Position numbers and translations under genes: made by a program. The notes under the pieces are model-generated. The model had not been told where the DNA came from. It saw only the letters and a list, made by a program, of their open reading frames with translations, and did no database searches. A stretch of 64,000 bases of DNA from Arcuatula senhousia (taxonomy: Eukaryota > Mollusca > Bivalvia > Mytilida > Mytilidae), in assembly GCA_963971305.1 (NCBI GenBank), contig OZ020306.1:40259512-40323511 (forward strand), written 5' to 3'. Positions 11,749 to 23,239 of the stretch are shown here, piece after piece (the first letter of the stretch is position 1; each line of letters starts with the position of its first letter).

Positions 11749-12914
11749 CTAATCCTCCAAAGGAATTTGTCTATTTGAGAACTGATCTCGTTGCACCCAC
11801 ATTTCTCTAGAAGACAAGCCTCGTTTGCGAATACGCGTATTTAGACGGGCGGTTACTATTGCGAGATTCATTGGAGTTAGTATTTGATGAGGTGATGAGT
11901 CAGCTCGAAGAATTTCACCCTCTAATTCCTGTATAGCTTTTTCAGCGACCGGGTTTTTGTTGAGATTTTTGGCACGTCCAAGTTCTATTGATATACGGTG
12001 ACGAGCTAACAACTGGTCATCTACCAATGCTTTGAACCCTGGAGCTGGATCGGTTCTAATCACGGCGTACGGACCATCAAGCGGGTGAACCTCTGCTAAT
12101 AATTGTATGATAGAGTCACGTAGGTCATGATGACGTTCGCTTTCTAGCAACTTAGTGAATGTAAACGAGGTAACACATTCTCGAATTACTAAAACAAGTT
12201 GACGTTCCCGCTTCATTACATCGGCAGCAAAAGCTGATCCAACGGTTTCTGGTGGGTCCTCGGAGCTTTGCTCCTCGCGTACTTTTGGTGCCTTTGCCAG
12301 GGATGCACACTGATGGCAACCTTTAGTGACCATGTCTATTGATTTGTCCATATCCAAAGCATAAAAATATCTCTGTACGACGGCTTTTAACTGGCTAACG
12401 GAAGGATGTCCCAACTTTATATGTATAGAGATCAAAAGTCCATCGAGAACTTGTCGGGGAACAACAATACATTCCTGACTTGGCATAAACGGCAGGTTCC
12501 TTTTAACAATAATGAGGCCGTCTCGAGAGAGTGAGGCTATGTTTAAGTATCGCTTTATATCCTTTACGTTGGTAAGCTTCTTAGAAGGTCTTGTGCCTTG
12601 GCGAAGGTGTGGAACAGTACGACGGAGATCAGCACACTCCGATTGAATTGACAACCAAGCAGGTCTAGTTGTAAATGGACATTTTACGGATCCGTTAAGG
12701 ATATCCTCAGTAGTAATGTGACGCACTACAGATTCTTCCTGATGACTTATGTAAGAACAAATCTGACAGTTTTGGTTCGAACACTCTGGTGCATTTCTGC
12801 TAGCGAAATCTGATGGAAGGATTGCTGCTCCAGAAACATTACGAATTGAAACCTGGAAGCGACTTGCGGTTGACAGGAAGGTTGAAACACGCGGACTTGA
12901 TGAAAATTCACCTC
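11749..12914 (-). pseudogene. Integrase (zinc-binding and catalytic core)
   Basis: Pol C-terminal segment, in a different frame from the RT and RNase H. An HHCC-type zinc domain is visible (the LGHPS histidine and a CHQCASL cysteine pair). The catalytic core follows: [11 protein letters not shown] for the first Asp, [10 protein letters not shown] for the second and [13 protein letters not shown] for the Glu, giving the D,D,E triad used to join element DNA to the host chromosome. The stop at 11749 removes the C-terminal domain. The open frame extends upstream of the first Met (12726) to the frameshift near 12915, which is where the polyprotein frame was lost. Confidence 0.85.
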
Positions 12915-13490
12915 TGCAAAGCTTTCAAATGCTTGAACGCATGGCTTACTGTCGGTAAGTATACATGCAGATGTGGACGATTGGATAATGTAAGGACTGT
13001 AGTGTTTTATTGAGGCAGCGATTGACAAGGCCTCAATTTCACATGGTAACCAACGATTTTGGTTCTGACGGAGTCTTGCGCTAAAGAAACCAGCTACATG
13101 AAGCTTATCGTTTCTGTTGACATAAAGAGTAGCCCCTAGACCTCTACTTTTCGAAGCACCATCAGTAACAATCCATAGTTGATCAGACGGACGGGGAAGT
13201 GTTATTGAGCGATTTGAAGTTAAGGCAATCTGGGCGTTAGAAAAAGCACTTACGAGATCGTCAGTCCAAACAATAGAGTCCTTTGATTCACCTCCAGCTA
13301 TGACTGCGTCTAAAGGAGACAGTATTTCTGATGTGTTCTTAATAACACGGGAAAGCACTTTGTATGCGCCTATGAATGAGCGCATCGCGGTGACAGTTTT
13401 AGGCGGTTGGCATGTAGAGAGCGTCGAAATACGATGAGGACTAGCACGGATACTCCCCTGTTCCCATATCCAGCCGAGAATTGATGCTTG
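12915..13490 (-). pseudogene. RNase H domain and RT connection
   Basis: Same frame as gag-RT but separated from it by the stop at 13491-13493. The RT connection ([15 protein letters not shown]) leads into RNase H, with the acidic residues in [23 protein letters not shown] and [11 protein letters not shown], the D-E-D set that degrades the RNA strand during reverse transcription. After VQAFES the frame shifts by what looks like a single missing base within the AAAGCTTTGCAG region, so the remaining codons to 12747 are out of frame. Confidence 0.83.
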
Positions 13491-16001
13491 CTAAGGTGCG
13501 ATAATAGTCTTAGTAGCTGACAAGTTGAGGCTGCATGAATGAAGCGCTTCCAAAACACGTTCGAAATTTGTGAGAAGCTCCTCTGGTGTATTTCCGCCAC
13601 AATAAAGATCATCTGCGATTTTAGCGACAGTGCCATCTTGAACTAGGTGTCCTAACACTCTACACGTGAGTTCTTCAAGTGCTGTCTCAGAACCAGGCAT
13701 TACCATTGCTGACCGTACATAAACTCGTACACCACGGAACGGAGTTGATACACCACAGTACTTCATTGAGTCCTTTGATAATGGAATTTGATAGAAGAAT
13801 TTTGTCAAGTCAGTAATAATTATATACTTCCAATGCGCAATTTGCCTGAGAGTTGAATCGACGTCAGGCATCAATGACGGTTGAGGTTTGCTATATCTAC
13901 CGACATCTGCAAATGCTGTGACAAGTCGAAAAGAACCATTTGGCTTTTTTACAAGAAACGACGGATTTAAGTACTCCACAGTAATTCCTAACTCCTCTGG
14001 GCGTTTGAAGACACCGATTTGTTCAAGTTCATCAAATTTGTCTTGAAGACTAGATAACTGAGATTTTGCATATTGTGGAAGTCGTCCTTTGCGCTGAGGA
14101 GGCTGTACTGGACCCATATTCACCTTTGCTTCCAATGGGCCGACTGCACCATTGTAACCTTTAAAGTTCGGATCGAAAACGTCATCGTACTTTATGATTA
14201 GAGATTTAAATTGATCTCTCATATCGGTTGACAACAAACCATCTGGGTCGACACGGACTTGATCGGAATGGGTTGACTTTTTCATGTTTACACTGGTCGC
14301 TTTAGGTTGAGCGTTTGATGCAGGTTCATTCTCCACGGGACAGTAAGTAGCACGAACGTGACAAAAATGTTCATTTCTTTTAAGAAGCATTGGCTCGTTT
14401 GATAAATTTGGGATTCGCAAATTTCCACCTACACTTAAAATCAAAAATGGCTGCGGCCAAGAGTTGTTGTCTGAGTCTCTGGTATGTGGCTCAACCGAAA
14501 ATATGTTATCTGGGGAGCTCATGTCGGTCGGTAACATTACATCAATGAAGTCTCCGGGCCAAAGCGTAGTTGATGTTGAAGGTGCACGTGCAACGTGAGC
14601 ACGACGGATAGCGTGATTCGGAGCTAAAGTGCTCGGCGAGCCGTAGTAGTATACATGATCATTTCCGATTGACACCTCATGACGAGCTGGTCGTGTGGCA
14701 ACGTCATTTACCTCCATGAATGGGATACCGGCTAACACATCTGTATCTAAGTGTTCGACAACTAACCCTTCAAAATACAATTTATGATTGTCACGTGTAA
14801 ACGTGATTCTAGTTTCCCCGACTATGTTTAAAGGAGAAGAACCGTCTGCTTGGTGAGCAGATTGAGAGCTTGCGATGACTTTCGCATTCAATTGTGCTGC
14901 AGTTGAAGCACGAATCATATTACCGGTGGCGCCACTGTCGACTGTTAGACGAACCGGAACATGGCCACAGTACGTGTCAAGATAAGGAGACTGTCGAACT
15001 TGAACACGGTTAGTAGATACCGATGCTTGTTGAGGCTCTTCCTGAGAATAGTGTAAGTCAGAATCATCAAGGGTAATATCATCAATACATGTAGCACGGG
15101 CCCTTGCCAAAAACTGTCGGTCTTGTTGCGGTAAATAAGTACACTTACTAAGGAAGTGGCGATAAGGACGCCCTGCGGCTTTGCAAAGCGGACACGACTT
15201 TTGGTTTGGTTTAGACCAAGCTTGACTTGACTGCGGTTTTTGACGTGGAAAACTTCTGACAGCTGTTCGCATGGCTTTGGCATCATCTGCTGTGCGCAAC
15301 TCTTCTAAAAGTGAGTCCAGTGCTTGCGAAATTTCAGGTTTTATTGAAGCTAAAGTTCTTGCTCGTAACTCAGTACCATATCTCTGTTTCACAAGTTTAG
15401 GTAAGTCAGGGTTTATTAATCTGAGCCATGTTAAGACAACTAGATTTTCGAGTGTAGGGGAGAGCTCCTCATCTTCGGTTATTGGTTCATCATGGTGTTT
15501 GATGCCCATATCCTGACGTAACAAGCTATCCTCGATGAATGCAGTGAGTCTTTGGAACAAATCTTCTGGTCTCTCTGTAGGATCATATCGAATAGAATCA
15601 AAGTCAATAAAATGGCCACCAGTAATTTTGAAACCGTAGTGAAGGCGGATTGTTTGCCAAATATCGTCAACTGAAGTAGAGTTTTTAACAATAGTGTTTC
15701 TGGATATTACTGGACAAAAATTTGCAATTTGTCCTAGCATCAACTCAAGAATGTTAACCTTTTGCTCACGGGTTTTTCTTTCAGCTTCAGCTACTTCCTC
15801 GCCATCGTTTACGAAGCCTGTGTGAGGTGTAGTTTTGGTCTTATTCTGCCATTTAGATCCAGCCACGAGAAAGGGGGCAAAGTTTTTGTCTAATGAAAGG
15901 CTGTATATTAAGTTTTGTCTCCAGTTTTCAAATGAGTTTACAGTTTCATTTTTGGTAAGGCACCATTGTTTTGGTGCGCGGGTAGAATTTGCCATTGTCA
16001 C
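13491..16001 (-). CDS. Gag-protease-reverse transcriptase polyprotein, 836 codons
   Basis: A single open frame whose first Met lies about 100 nt inside the 5' LTR. Residues 1-260 are a Gag-like helical region. An atypical zinc knuckle follows at about 270-287 ([19 protein letters not shown]-x2-C-x8-H-x4-C). The aspartic protease has [11 protein letters not shown] near residue 355. The reverse transcriptase occupies about 600-836, with motif [14 protein letters not shown] and motif [11 protein letters not shown]. Motif C has Ile where most Ty3 enzymes have Tyr or Phe. The frame ends at a stop just after motif C and the thumb start, so RNase H and integrase are cut off. Gag and Pol share one frame, with no sign of a gag-pol frameshift. 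Confidence 0.9.
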   Translation of the reverse strand: MTMANSTRAPKQWCLTKNETVNSFENWRQNLIYSLSLDKNFAPFLVAGSKWQNKTKTTPHTGFVNDGEEVAEAERKTREQKVNILELMLGQIANFCPVISRNTIVKNSTSVDDIWQTIRLHYGFKITGGHFIDFDSIRYDPTERPEDLFQRLTAFIEDSLLRQDMGIKHHDEPITEDEELSPTLENLVVLTWLRLINPDLPKLVKQRYGTELRARTLASIKPEISQALDSLLEELRTADDAKAMRTAVRSFPRQKPQSSQAWSKPNQKSCPLCKAAGRPYRHFLSKCTYLPQQDRQFLARARATCIDDITLDDSDLHYSQEEPQQASVSTNRVQVRQSPYLDTYCGHVPVRLTVDSGATGNMIRASTAAQLNAKVIASSQSAHQADGSSPLNIVGETRITFTRDNHKLYFEGLVVEHLDTDVLAGIPFMEVNDVATRPARHEVSIGNDHVYYYGSPSTLAPNHAIRRAHVARAPSTSTTLWPGDFIDVMLPTDMSSPDNIFSVEPHTRDSDNNSWPQPFLILSVGGNLRIPNLSNEPMLLKRNEHFCHVRATYCPVENEPASNAQPKATSVNMKKSTHSDQVRVDPDGLLSTDMRDQFKSLIIKYDDVFDPNFKGYNGAVGPLEAKVNMGPVQPPQRKGRLPQYAKSQLSSLQDKFDELEQIGVFKRPEELGITVEYLNPSFLVKKPNGSFRLVTAFADVGRYSKPQPSLMPDVDSTLRQIAHWKYIIITDLTKFFYQIPLSKDSMKYCGVSTPFRGVRVYVRSAMVMPGSETALEELTCRVLGHLVQDGTVAKIADDLYCGGNTPEELLTNFERVLEALHSCSLNLSATKTIIAP

Positions 16002-16082
16002 TGTTTTTGTTTAGTACACTTGTATCCACGGTAATAATTCTATTACGAAATGAATTACACGGGTCTATATCGAGCGTGGGAC

Positions 16083-16100
16083 GTAATCTCGCTGCCACCA
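16083..16100 (-). other. Primer-binding site
   Basis: Directly next to the 5' LTR the minus strand reads TGGTGGCAGCGAG, starting with the TGG that pairs with a tRNA CCA end. The primer tRNA was not identified. Confidence 0.7.
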
Positions 16101-16263
16101 CGCCAGTATAACAATTATGTAGATCAATATACAAGCATACAATCAAATACGTGATTTATTGTTGACAAAAAGGGGAGAACAGAAGAGGGGAGGGAAACAT
16201 ATAAATGAGTCCAAACTAGGCGAAGTTCCGAATGTAAAGCATATAATATAACACAGTCTGGCG
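16101..16263 (-). repeat. 5' LTR
   Basis: Identical partner of 10793-10955. The retrotransposon promoter is expected here on the minus strand. The AATAAA-like AACAATAAATC lies in the downstream half. Confidence 0.93.
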
Positions 16264-16867
16264 TAGAATACCTAGCACGGATAACATGGTTGTAGTAAAA
16301 TAACCAACTGGACATAATCAAACAACACATGTTGAAAAGGGTATATAACAATTTAACTCATTTGTCACATAGGCAAAATATTTGTTTAAAAGGAGAAAAA
16401 AAAATGAAAAACAAGATGGATCATTAAAATCATTACAAAGATTATTCTTCGGTATTGGACCTCTATAAGGGTTGGGATGCCCCCCTTAGATCAAACATCA
16501 AGGTACTCAGATTGAAGACATGTCAAAAACCAAAGGAGTTTAGTGGGTTTCAATTTGAGCATTTTTTTCTCGATATCAGCCACTGGTACCAAAATTGAAA
16601 ATCATTTAAGATAAGATGATCATATGATTCATGATTGCTTCAACTAGTGTTTGCATGTTTGTTGAACTGAAAGGATCAACTCTTAAATAACAAACATGTC
16701 TCATAACCGTGTTGCATTTTGTGTAACCGGTCCTTAAGATCACAGTTTCATAAAACCTAGTTTCATCTGCCAAATGTTTCAAATGTTTGTTCTATGTCAG
16801 GATCATATCGATCTTCAATTTCTGTGATCTGTCGTTTTTTCTTCTGCGTATATGCAACTGATCATCC
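16264..16867. other. Unassigned region
   Basis: No gene seen. The segment at about 16640-16780 resembles eroded Penelope 3' UTR sequence (compare 56440-56600), too diverged to call. Confidence 0.4.
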
Positions 16868-17310
16868 ATGTGTGGTAGTTTTCTTGTTACCTCTATTTTT
16901 AATATCTGGACCTCTCTCACAAAGGTTTGGTTATCGGGAGGGATGTGTCATGTCGGATATCAATGGATAGTCCTTTGTGAAAAGTCGACGGGATCTGTGT
17001 GGTGTATATATATGCATTTAGCACATTATTGGCAAGATAAATTTTTTTTGGAGAACATCTATATTCGCTTTGGAAAACAAAAGTTATCTGGATTCTTGTG
17101 GGAACTAATTGTACAACACTTATAGCCGACCTTTTCTTATGTTGTTATGAATCATAATTTATGGCTTAAGGTCCCTCAAAAACACCATCTCATTGATACT
17201 CACATACTCAGACGACATTCTTGCACTAAATAAGTTCACATTTTCTAATTTTATGTCCGATATTTTCCAAAAAATTAATCTTGAATAAATTTATCGCCAC
17301 CGGCGATAAA
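16868..17310 (+). pseudogene. Penelope-like RT fragment
   Basis: The plus strand encodes a shredded piece of the same RT as at 20340-20600: ENIYIRFGKQKLSGF corresponds to the DNIYLRFGKQ segment, followed by eroded versions of the LLADLF and YSDDILAL regions. Several stops and indels are present and no catalytic core is intact. Confidence 0.6.
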
Positions 17311-17439
17311 TGTCCATTTCTGGATTAAGATTTAAGTATATAACTTAGAGGGAATCTCTACGGAAACGTTGTTTATTATGCACTTAAGTTAAAAACAGTC
17401 CAATGGGAACGAAGAACTTTAAACTTATTATTATTATTG

Positions 17440-18310
17440 ATTTGGTAAAATCTTTGAAGTCAGTCTTCTTTGATAGAAAAAAAGATAATTTGATACCTTC
17501 TTCAATATGTCATGTATGCTACATGCAATTGTCTTATTAAACATTTGTCATAGAGCTTTGTTAAAAAGCTTCCTTGGGATGATATTTCGAGATGTAGATT
17601 CAAATATGAAGCAGACTTCCTAGAAACCCAGGTGTCCTTTCTCTCAAGTTCCTTGGGATATATGAGATGGAGAAAGTCACCAAATCGGGAATTGAGCAAT
17701 GAAAGGACATAATCAATATAACGGAACGAGAGCTAATCTACGATCCCTTTCTTGTCTAGAAGTGATTGCGAGAAGTCTGCTTCATTTGAATTGCTATCGT
17801 TTGCTAAAAAAAACATGTCCCATCAAACTAAACAAAAATGTTGTCTATAGGAAATGTCGATTATTTGGTCTTCTGTAAATTTGTTCTTTTTCTTAGACTC
17901 ATTGATAACAAAGTATTTTCGACTACCAGATATTTGTACCTGTGTTTTCCATTCCTTTTGAAATAAACTGCGCTTAATCAGTTATGTCAATATTATTTGA
18001 GTTGTTCATATGGAATAGACGTAAAAAGTGTAGAGAAATCGAAAGTTATGATTCTGTTACACGATGACATTTACTCAGAGATTAGAATCTCCATCAGTTC
18101 TTTCGAATTCTTAAGGGTCCACAATTGATTTCAAGAACCCCAAACAATAGAAATATTTCTGGAAACTAGATTTTATTGTCGTTAGTATTGAAAAAAAAAC
18201 AGAACTAAAAGAGGTTAAGTAGTACATTTGGATGACCCCTGCAATGAAGCACTGTTTTTATGAATTGTTGTAAAATTTAGAAATCCAATACAAGGATTGG
18301 ATGTTATCAC
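17440..18310 (-). pseudogene. Penelope-like RT fragment, opposite orientation
   Basis: The minus strand contains SRFGDFLHLIYPKELE and YLNLHLEISSQGSFLTKLYDK, segments that follow the catalytic motif in this RT family, then eroded upstream parts up to about 18310. It is related to the fragment at 51450-52230 (same order, same local phrases). The frame is repeatedly interrupted. It faces away from 16868-17310. Confidence 0.6.
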
Positions 18311-18339
18311 TTTAGAACCATCAGAAAGTTGGGCCTAAA

Positions 18340-18613
18340 AGCCCCCAGCCACATTTTATATGTGCATGTCCTTAGCCAAAGATTCTGTTTGTCCCTATGC
18401 TTTTCGTGTTAAATGTTCTATGTCAAGAAAGGGTCGGGTCGGTGATCATTTTGGGATTGGTATTGGTTCTTATGAATTGTATTATTCGTCTTGGACCAAT
18501 GCATGCCGACGAACAGGGACTATTGGTCTCGTTGAAAGCTGTCATCTTAATTTCCGTTTTTTTATGTAGGTCATACAGGTTGTGTCGTGTACACTTATTT
18601 CACATCTCATTAT
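18340..18613 (+). mobile_element. Retroposon 3'-tail fragment
   Basis: Ends in the recurring terminal block at 18577-18613 (GTGTACACTTATTTCACATC). The sequence upstream matches the 3' UTR at 21530-21835. No RT is attached, so it is a 5'-truncated or solo 3' end. Confidence 0.6.
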
Positions 18614-18649
18614 GAGCGTTTTTGCTTTTTAAAAGTACCAATGAAACAT

Positions 18650-19010
18650 ACGAATGTCTAAGGTCTGGTACAATATAAATTCATCCTTTAAAGGGGGATT
18701 TATGTCTGGCTCTAGGGCTCTGGCCTGCTTTAGGTTCGGTCAACTCTAGGCCTATTTTCAAAAAACAGAGCAGACCTGACGTGTAGTCTGCTCTAGGTTT
18801 AGACTACTCAAGTTTCACTCATGAAAGTTCGATCAGAACATACATGTAGGTCTGGTCCACTCTAGCTTGGTTCACTATTGAATGAAACCAGATCAGAACC
18901 AGACTTGTGCTGAGGTCTGGTCTTCTTTCCTAATCAAGCTCAACTAGATATTCGAACATAGGTGCACTTCTTGGTTTCGTCAAGAAAACCAGACCAGACC
19001 ATAAAAGTCA
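18650..19010. repeat. Palindrome-rich TIR-like element
   Basis: Dense inverted motifs of the type GTCTGGTC / GACCAGAC and TCTAGG occur throughout, with GGTCTGGTAC on the left and its complement-like GACCAGACCATA on the right. The whole segment can fold into multiple hairpins. It is non-coding and looks like a MITE, though I could not define exact ends. Confidence 0.45.
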
Positions 19011-19589
19011 ACCATATGTCCGCCCTTATTTCACTTTTATACATGTTATGTTTCTTTTCATCTGTATGATTACAATAACGGTTAACAAGCTGCTATATAA
19101 ATAATTTGACCATCTTGTGCTACGATATCCGAATCTCAAGTTAGTTTTGTCTTTGTTGGGAACACACTAAAACCATCAAACTTTTGGTTAAAATGTCTTA
19201 GATGAAGTCCTTTGGAATTGTATTACATCTAAGATGAGTTAAGAACCTTTTAAATTTAAAATAAATTGAGGTATTTAATTTCTCCGGGATGTTCTTACCT
19301 GTAAATGAGTAGACCTTCTTACTGCATCAATGTGTAACTTTTGACCAACCATAACTGATATTGTTTTCGCTATGTTATCATTGTGACATTAATAAACAAA
19401 ACATTTTAAAAAGGTTCTAAGTTTATTATTCAAACGAAAAAAATATGGCATGTAGTACAAGTACAACGATAACACTAAGTATATTTGTATCGAAGTTGAA
19501 AGAACACACGTATAAATTCGGTTTCATATATCCGACTATGGAAGGGAAGGGGCAGATGCAAACTCTTTAGACAATTTTAAGAATAATTT
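19011..19589. other. Unassigned AT-rich region
   Basis: No gene or repeat structure recognised. Confidence 0.45.
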
Positions 19590-21835
19590 TATAGACATTG
19601 TTAAATTACGTATTACCAATTTTCACAACCCTTTTTGTAGAATTTCGACCCGACACTAACACCAACAAAATTAAGTCAAAACTACGTTTGCTAGGTTCGC
19701 GGTATGTTGTTGTTCCTGCGGAGAAAGCAGCTAACAATGTTGTGTTGGTATGACGGAAGTATTACCTTGACGTTTTAAGCAATGCAAATACTGGCTCATG
19801 CACCTTCATCCCTGTTCAGTTTTCGTACGCAAGTATTATTGACGATCATATCACAGCAACAACAGCACTGCAAGCAGCCTCTACACACAATAAATTACCC
19901 ACTATGTACTGGATACCGAAAGTACACAAAAACCCATATAAATCCCGTTTTATTTCTGCTTCTAGTAAGTGTTCTCTGACCCATATTTGTAAAGTTATCT
20001 CTCTTGCTTTGACAGCAATGAAATAGTTTATCATTCGATACTGTAACAAAATGTTTAAAAATAGTGGCGTAAATCATTTTTAGAGTGTCAAAATTCACTT
20101 GATGTTTTGGAAAAACTTCGAGCATTTGAAAATACTTTACAGACAGTTGACAGCTACGATTTTTCTACTTTATATACAAATCTTCCTCATAATCTAATTA
20201 AAAAGAAATTTGAATATTTAGTTAATAGTGCTTTGATAAATCTAAAAAGTGATTACATCTGTTCTAAAGTTTCCAAATTGTTTGGTAAATCGTTTTTCAG
20301 GAACGAAACCCATAAAAGCTATGCTAATTGGACCGACGTAGAAATGATAACTGCACTTAACTTTTTTTTAGATAATATTTACTTACGTTTTGGAAAACAA
20401 ATATATCGCCATGTTATTGGTATTCCAATGGGGACAAATTGCGCCCCACTTATAGCAGATTAATTTTTATATTGTTATGAATCACAATTTATGGCAAAAC
20501 TGCAAAAAGACACCTGATTGACATTTTTTAACAATACTTACAGATACTAAGACGACATCCTTGCTCTTAACGACCCCAATTTCTTTAACTTTATTAATAA
20601 TATCTATCTTAAAGAATTAACCCTTAATAAATCTAACTCGACCATTTATGTATTTAGATTTAAGCATCGTCAATGGAAAATTGCACATTAAAGTCTATGA
20701 TAAACGTGATGACTTTTCTTTCCCAATTGTAAACTTTCCTTTTCTTGAAGGTGATGTACCTCTAGCTCCATCTTACGGAGTGTACATTTCACAGTTAGTC
20801 AGATATTGTCGATTTTGCAGTGGTGTTTCTGGTTTTAATGACAAAAACCGTTTCATAACAGAAAAATTGCTAAAACAAGGTTATCAATACCACAAATTAG
20901 TCAAATCTTTTACTAAATTCGTTCATAAATATGGGTATCTTATTGAAAAAAATAACTGTACACGTCGTTTTTTTAATTGTAAAAGGAATATCACATCCCG
21001 AATTCTATGGAAATGTAGTTTATAAGGCACATAAATTCAAAAACATTCCTTTTGACATGGTAATTTGGCTTAAAACATATTAAAGAAAGGATTCAAGTTG
21101 GAAGTTTTAGTACAATCTTCCAATTTGGTGTTTTTTTTTGGTAGAAATATTGATAATTTGATAGTAACCCTAAAACGTTTACTTTTTGATTATTGTATTG
21201 TTTCGAAGCATTACATTGATCAAATATGTCGGTTTTGTGTGATGATATAATGATGAATCATTAGTTGTTTGAAGTATTATGTTGGATTTAGTATCGATAC
21301 GTTTGATTTTTTAACATCAGTCGATAAATGCTTCTTAGCTAGCTGTCATTAACTGCGAATGTACTCAAGAGAGTTCCTTTACGTTTCGTTGTTATCGTTT
21401 CATAGTACTCTTGTCTCAGGTTCTCTCTTGGTGAATGGGAATATAATCGATTTGATTTTTAAAGTGTGTTATTTTTTGTGCTTTGTACAAGATAAGCAAT
21501 ACGGGGAGGTTGGGTCCAAACCAACCAGTTGAACCCCGCCAAATTGTGTATGTGCCTGTCCTAAGCAAGGAATCATTGTCAAAGTTTTTGTTTGTCCTGT
21601 CAACTATCTGTTTTTTTTTTCTTTTATGTCCAGAAATGGGTCTCTCGTTGATAATCTAGGGATTTGTTTGAATCTTCTGTATTGTTTTTATTTAGTTTTG
21701 GGCCTATGCAAGACAGCCAGCAGTGACCTCTGGTCATGTTGAAGACTGCTGGCTGTTTTCTATTGAGATGTTTTTTTAAATTGCCGTTTCTTTAAAGATG
21801 GTTGTGTCGCGTACACTTATTTCACATCTCTTTAT
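19590..21835 (+). pseudogene. Penelope-like element, RT plus long 3' UTR
   Basis: The longest plus-strand member of its subfamily. In order: an eroded N-terminal part (the AEKAANNVVLV-like region near 19720), MYWIPKVHKNPYKSRFISA at about 19904-19960, motif A DSYDFSTLYTNLPH (20140-20180), GIPMGTNCAPLIAD (20418-20462) then a stop, a degraded YxDD region, and an intact C-terminal piece (KVYDKRDDFSFPIVNFPFLEG, GVYISQLVRYCRFCSG) to 21025. The 3' UTR ends in the recurring terminal block at 21800-21835. At least four frame breaks make it inactive. No GIY-YIG endonuclease is visible downstream of the RT. Confidence 0.8.
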
Positions 21836-21885
21836 CGTCTACTATATGATAATTGTGTGGCACCAGATCTAACTTATAAAATTAT

Positions 21886-22128
21886 ATGTTCAGAGAGCAA
21901 GACACAAGCAAAATGATAAAATCAAATCTTGGAGAAAACATGAAATATGTGAGCCAATGCTCACTAGTTATACCACTGCTTTCACTACTATGTGATGTAC
22001 TAGGTATGAAGTTTACAGCAAACAAGAAGGAATTGTTTGATAAATCAAGAAATGTATCCCAAAATACATTATGTCCATATCAAGCTTGTTATCAAAAAGT
22101 AATAACTGTAAAAGTGAACTCTTACTAA
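21886..22128 (+). CDS. Unassigned 80-codon open frame
   Basis: Codon content is less AT-biased than the flanks, and the C-terminal part (NTLCPYQACYQKVITVKV) looks protein-like. I see no recognisable domain and no clear splice sites. It may be a relic exon or transposon fragment. Confidence 0.2.
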   Translation: MFREQDTSKMIKSNLGENMKYVSQCSLVIPLLSLLCDVLGMKFTANKKELFDKSRNVSQNTLCPYQACYQKVITVKVNSY

Positions 22129-22139
22129 GTCTCCCAAGC

Positions 22140-22800
22140 AAAGTAATAATAATATAATTATAGGTTGAGGATCTCAATAGTTTTAAAGACATTAGATATT
22201 TTGTCAAATGAAAGATTGAGGTATAACCACTTTAGACACCTCTATGGTACCGAATGATTCGTCTTACTATCAATACTAATAAAATATATACTTATAATAA
22301 TATATAGGGCTGGGATTTCAAAGGTTTTCAAGATATAAAGTATTTTGTCATTTGAAAGGGTGTTAAGCATTACCCCCATAAACCACTTTATGGTACCAAA
22401 TGATTCGTCTTACCATAATGACTGAAAATGTATATGGTAATATGGTGAGGATACTCACAGTTTTCTAGATATCAAGTATTTTGTCATATCAGGGATGTTA
22501 GACATGGCCCCCTCAGACTCCTCTATGTTGCCAAAGGACCATAAGGACAAAGAATAAATATGGTTATATGGTGCGGATCTTAATGGTTTTCAAGATATGA
22601 AGTATTTTGTCCATTTTTTAGGGGATGGGCATAACCCCCTCAAACCACTCTATGGTAACAAATGATTAGCCTTACATTCAGGACTACGAATATATATGTT
22701 TTTAGGGTGGGGACCATTTTGACGTATTAAAAAAATATCAATTTTTGAGATATTTCGAAGGGCGTGGCACAGCCCCTGGGGATAACTCCACTTAAAAAAT
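22140..22800. repeat. Diverged tandem repeat, period about 130-145 bp
   Basis: Four to five head-to-tail units start near 22168, 22312, 22448 and 22576. Each contains TTTTCAAGATATAAAGTATT-like and CCACTYTATGGTACCAAATG-like blocks. The last unit (about 22680-22800) is more diverged. Confidence 0.75.
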
Positions 22801-23239
22801 GGTAAAGAACAACAACTCAAATGGTTCTATAATTGTGCAAAATTTGAACAAAAGCCGTCAAGTATAACATATATAAAGAACAAAAGTGTCATATATGTAG
22901 TAGATGACTTATGAGTAAATAAAAAAGGACGGAAAGTGGGACGGAACCTCGGAACTACGCAACTTCGGAACTAAGGATCCTCGGACGGACACAGTTAAAA
23001 CAGTATACCTCCCTCTTCTTCAAAGCGGAGGTACAAAAAATGTATGATAAACAGGCAAATACATGTAAGTTTTCAGAGAAAAGTATTTTACTTTAAACAC
23101 CATGTACGATTAATGATAAAGGCATACATTTTTGACACTGATTATTTTTTAAGAATTAAAATAATGTAAAAAAAAAGAAACTGCTTTCAACTTATTCCAA
23201 TGGAAAGTTCAACAGATAAAAATAAACGACCAGCGATAA
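22801..23239. other. Spacer between tandem arrays
   Basis: Contains a GC-richer stretch with ACGGAACCTCGGAACTACG (22920-23035) that looks like the end of an interspersed repeat. No gene. Confidence 0.35.

Larger units (their letters stand above)
10793..16263 (-). mobile_element. Ty3-type LTR retrotransposon, full length, pol broken
   Basis: A 5471-bp element bounded by two identical 163-bp LTRs. On the minus strand the order is LTR, primer-binding site, gag, protease, RT, RNase H, integrase, 3' UTR, polypurine tract, LTR. This is the Ty3/Gypsy domain order. The coding region is interrupted by an in-frame stop at 13491, a frameshift near 12915 and an in-frame TAG at 11749. No target-site duplication is visible (left flank gtaaaaaaag, right flank tagaatacct). 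Identical LTRs point to a recent insertion or LTR homogenisation. Confidence 0.93.
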
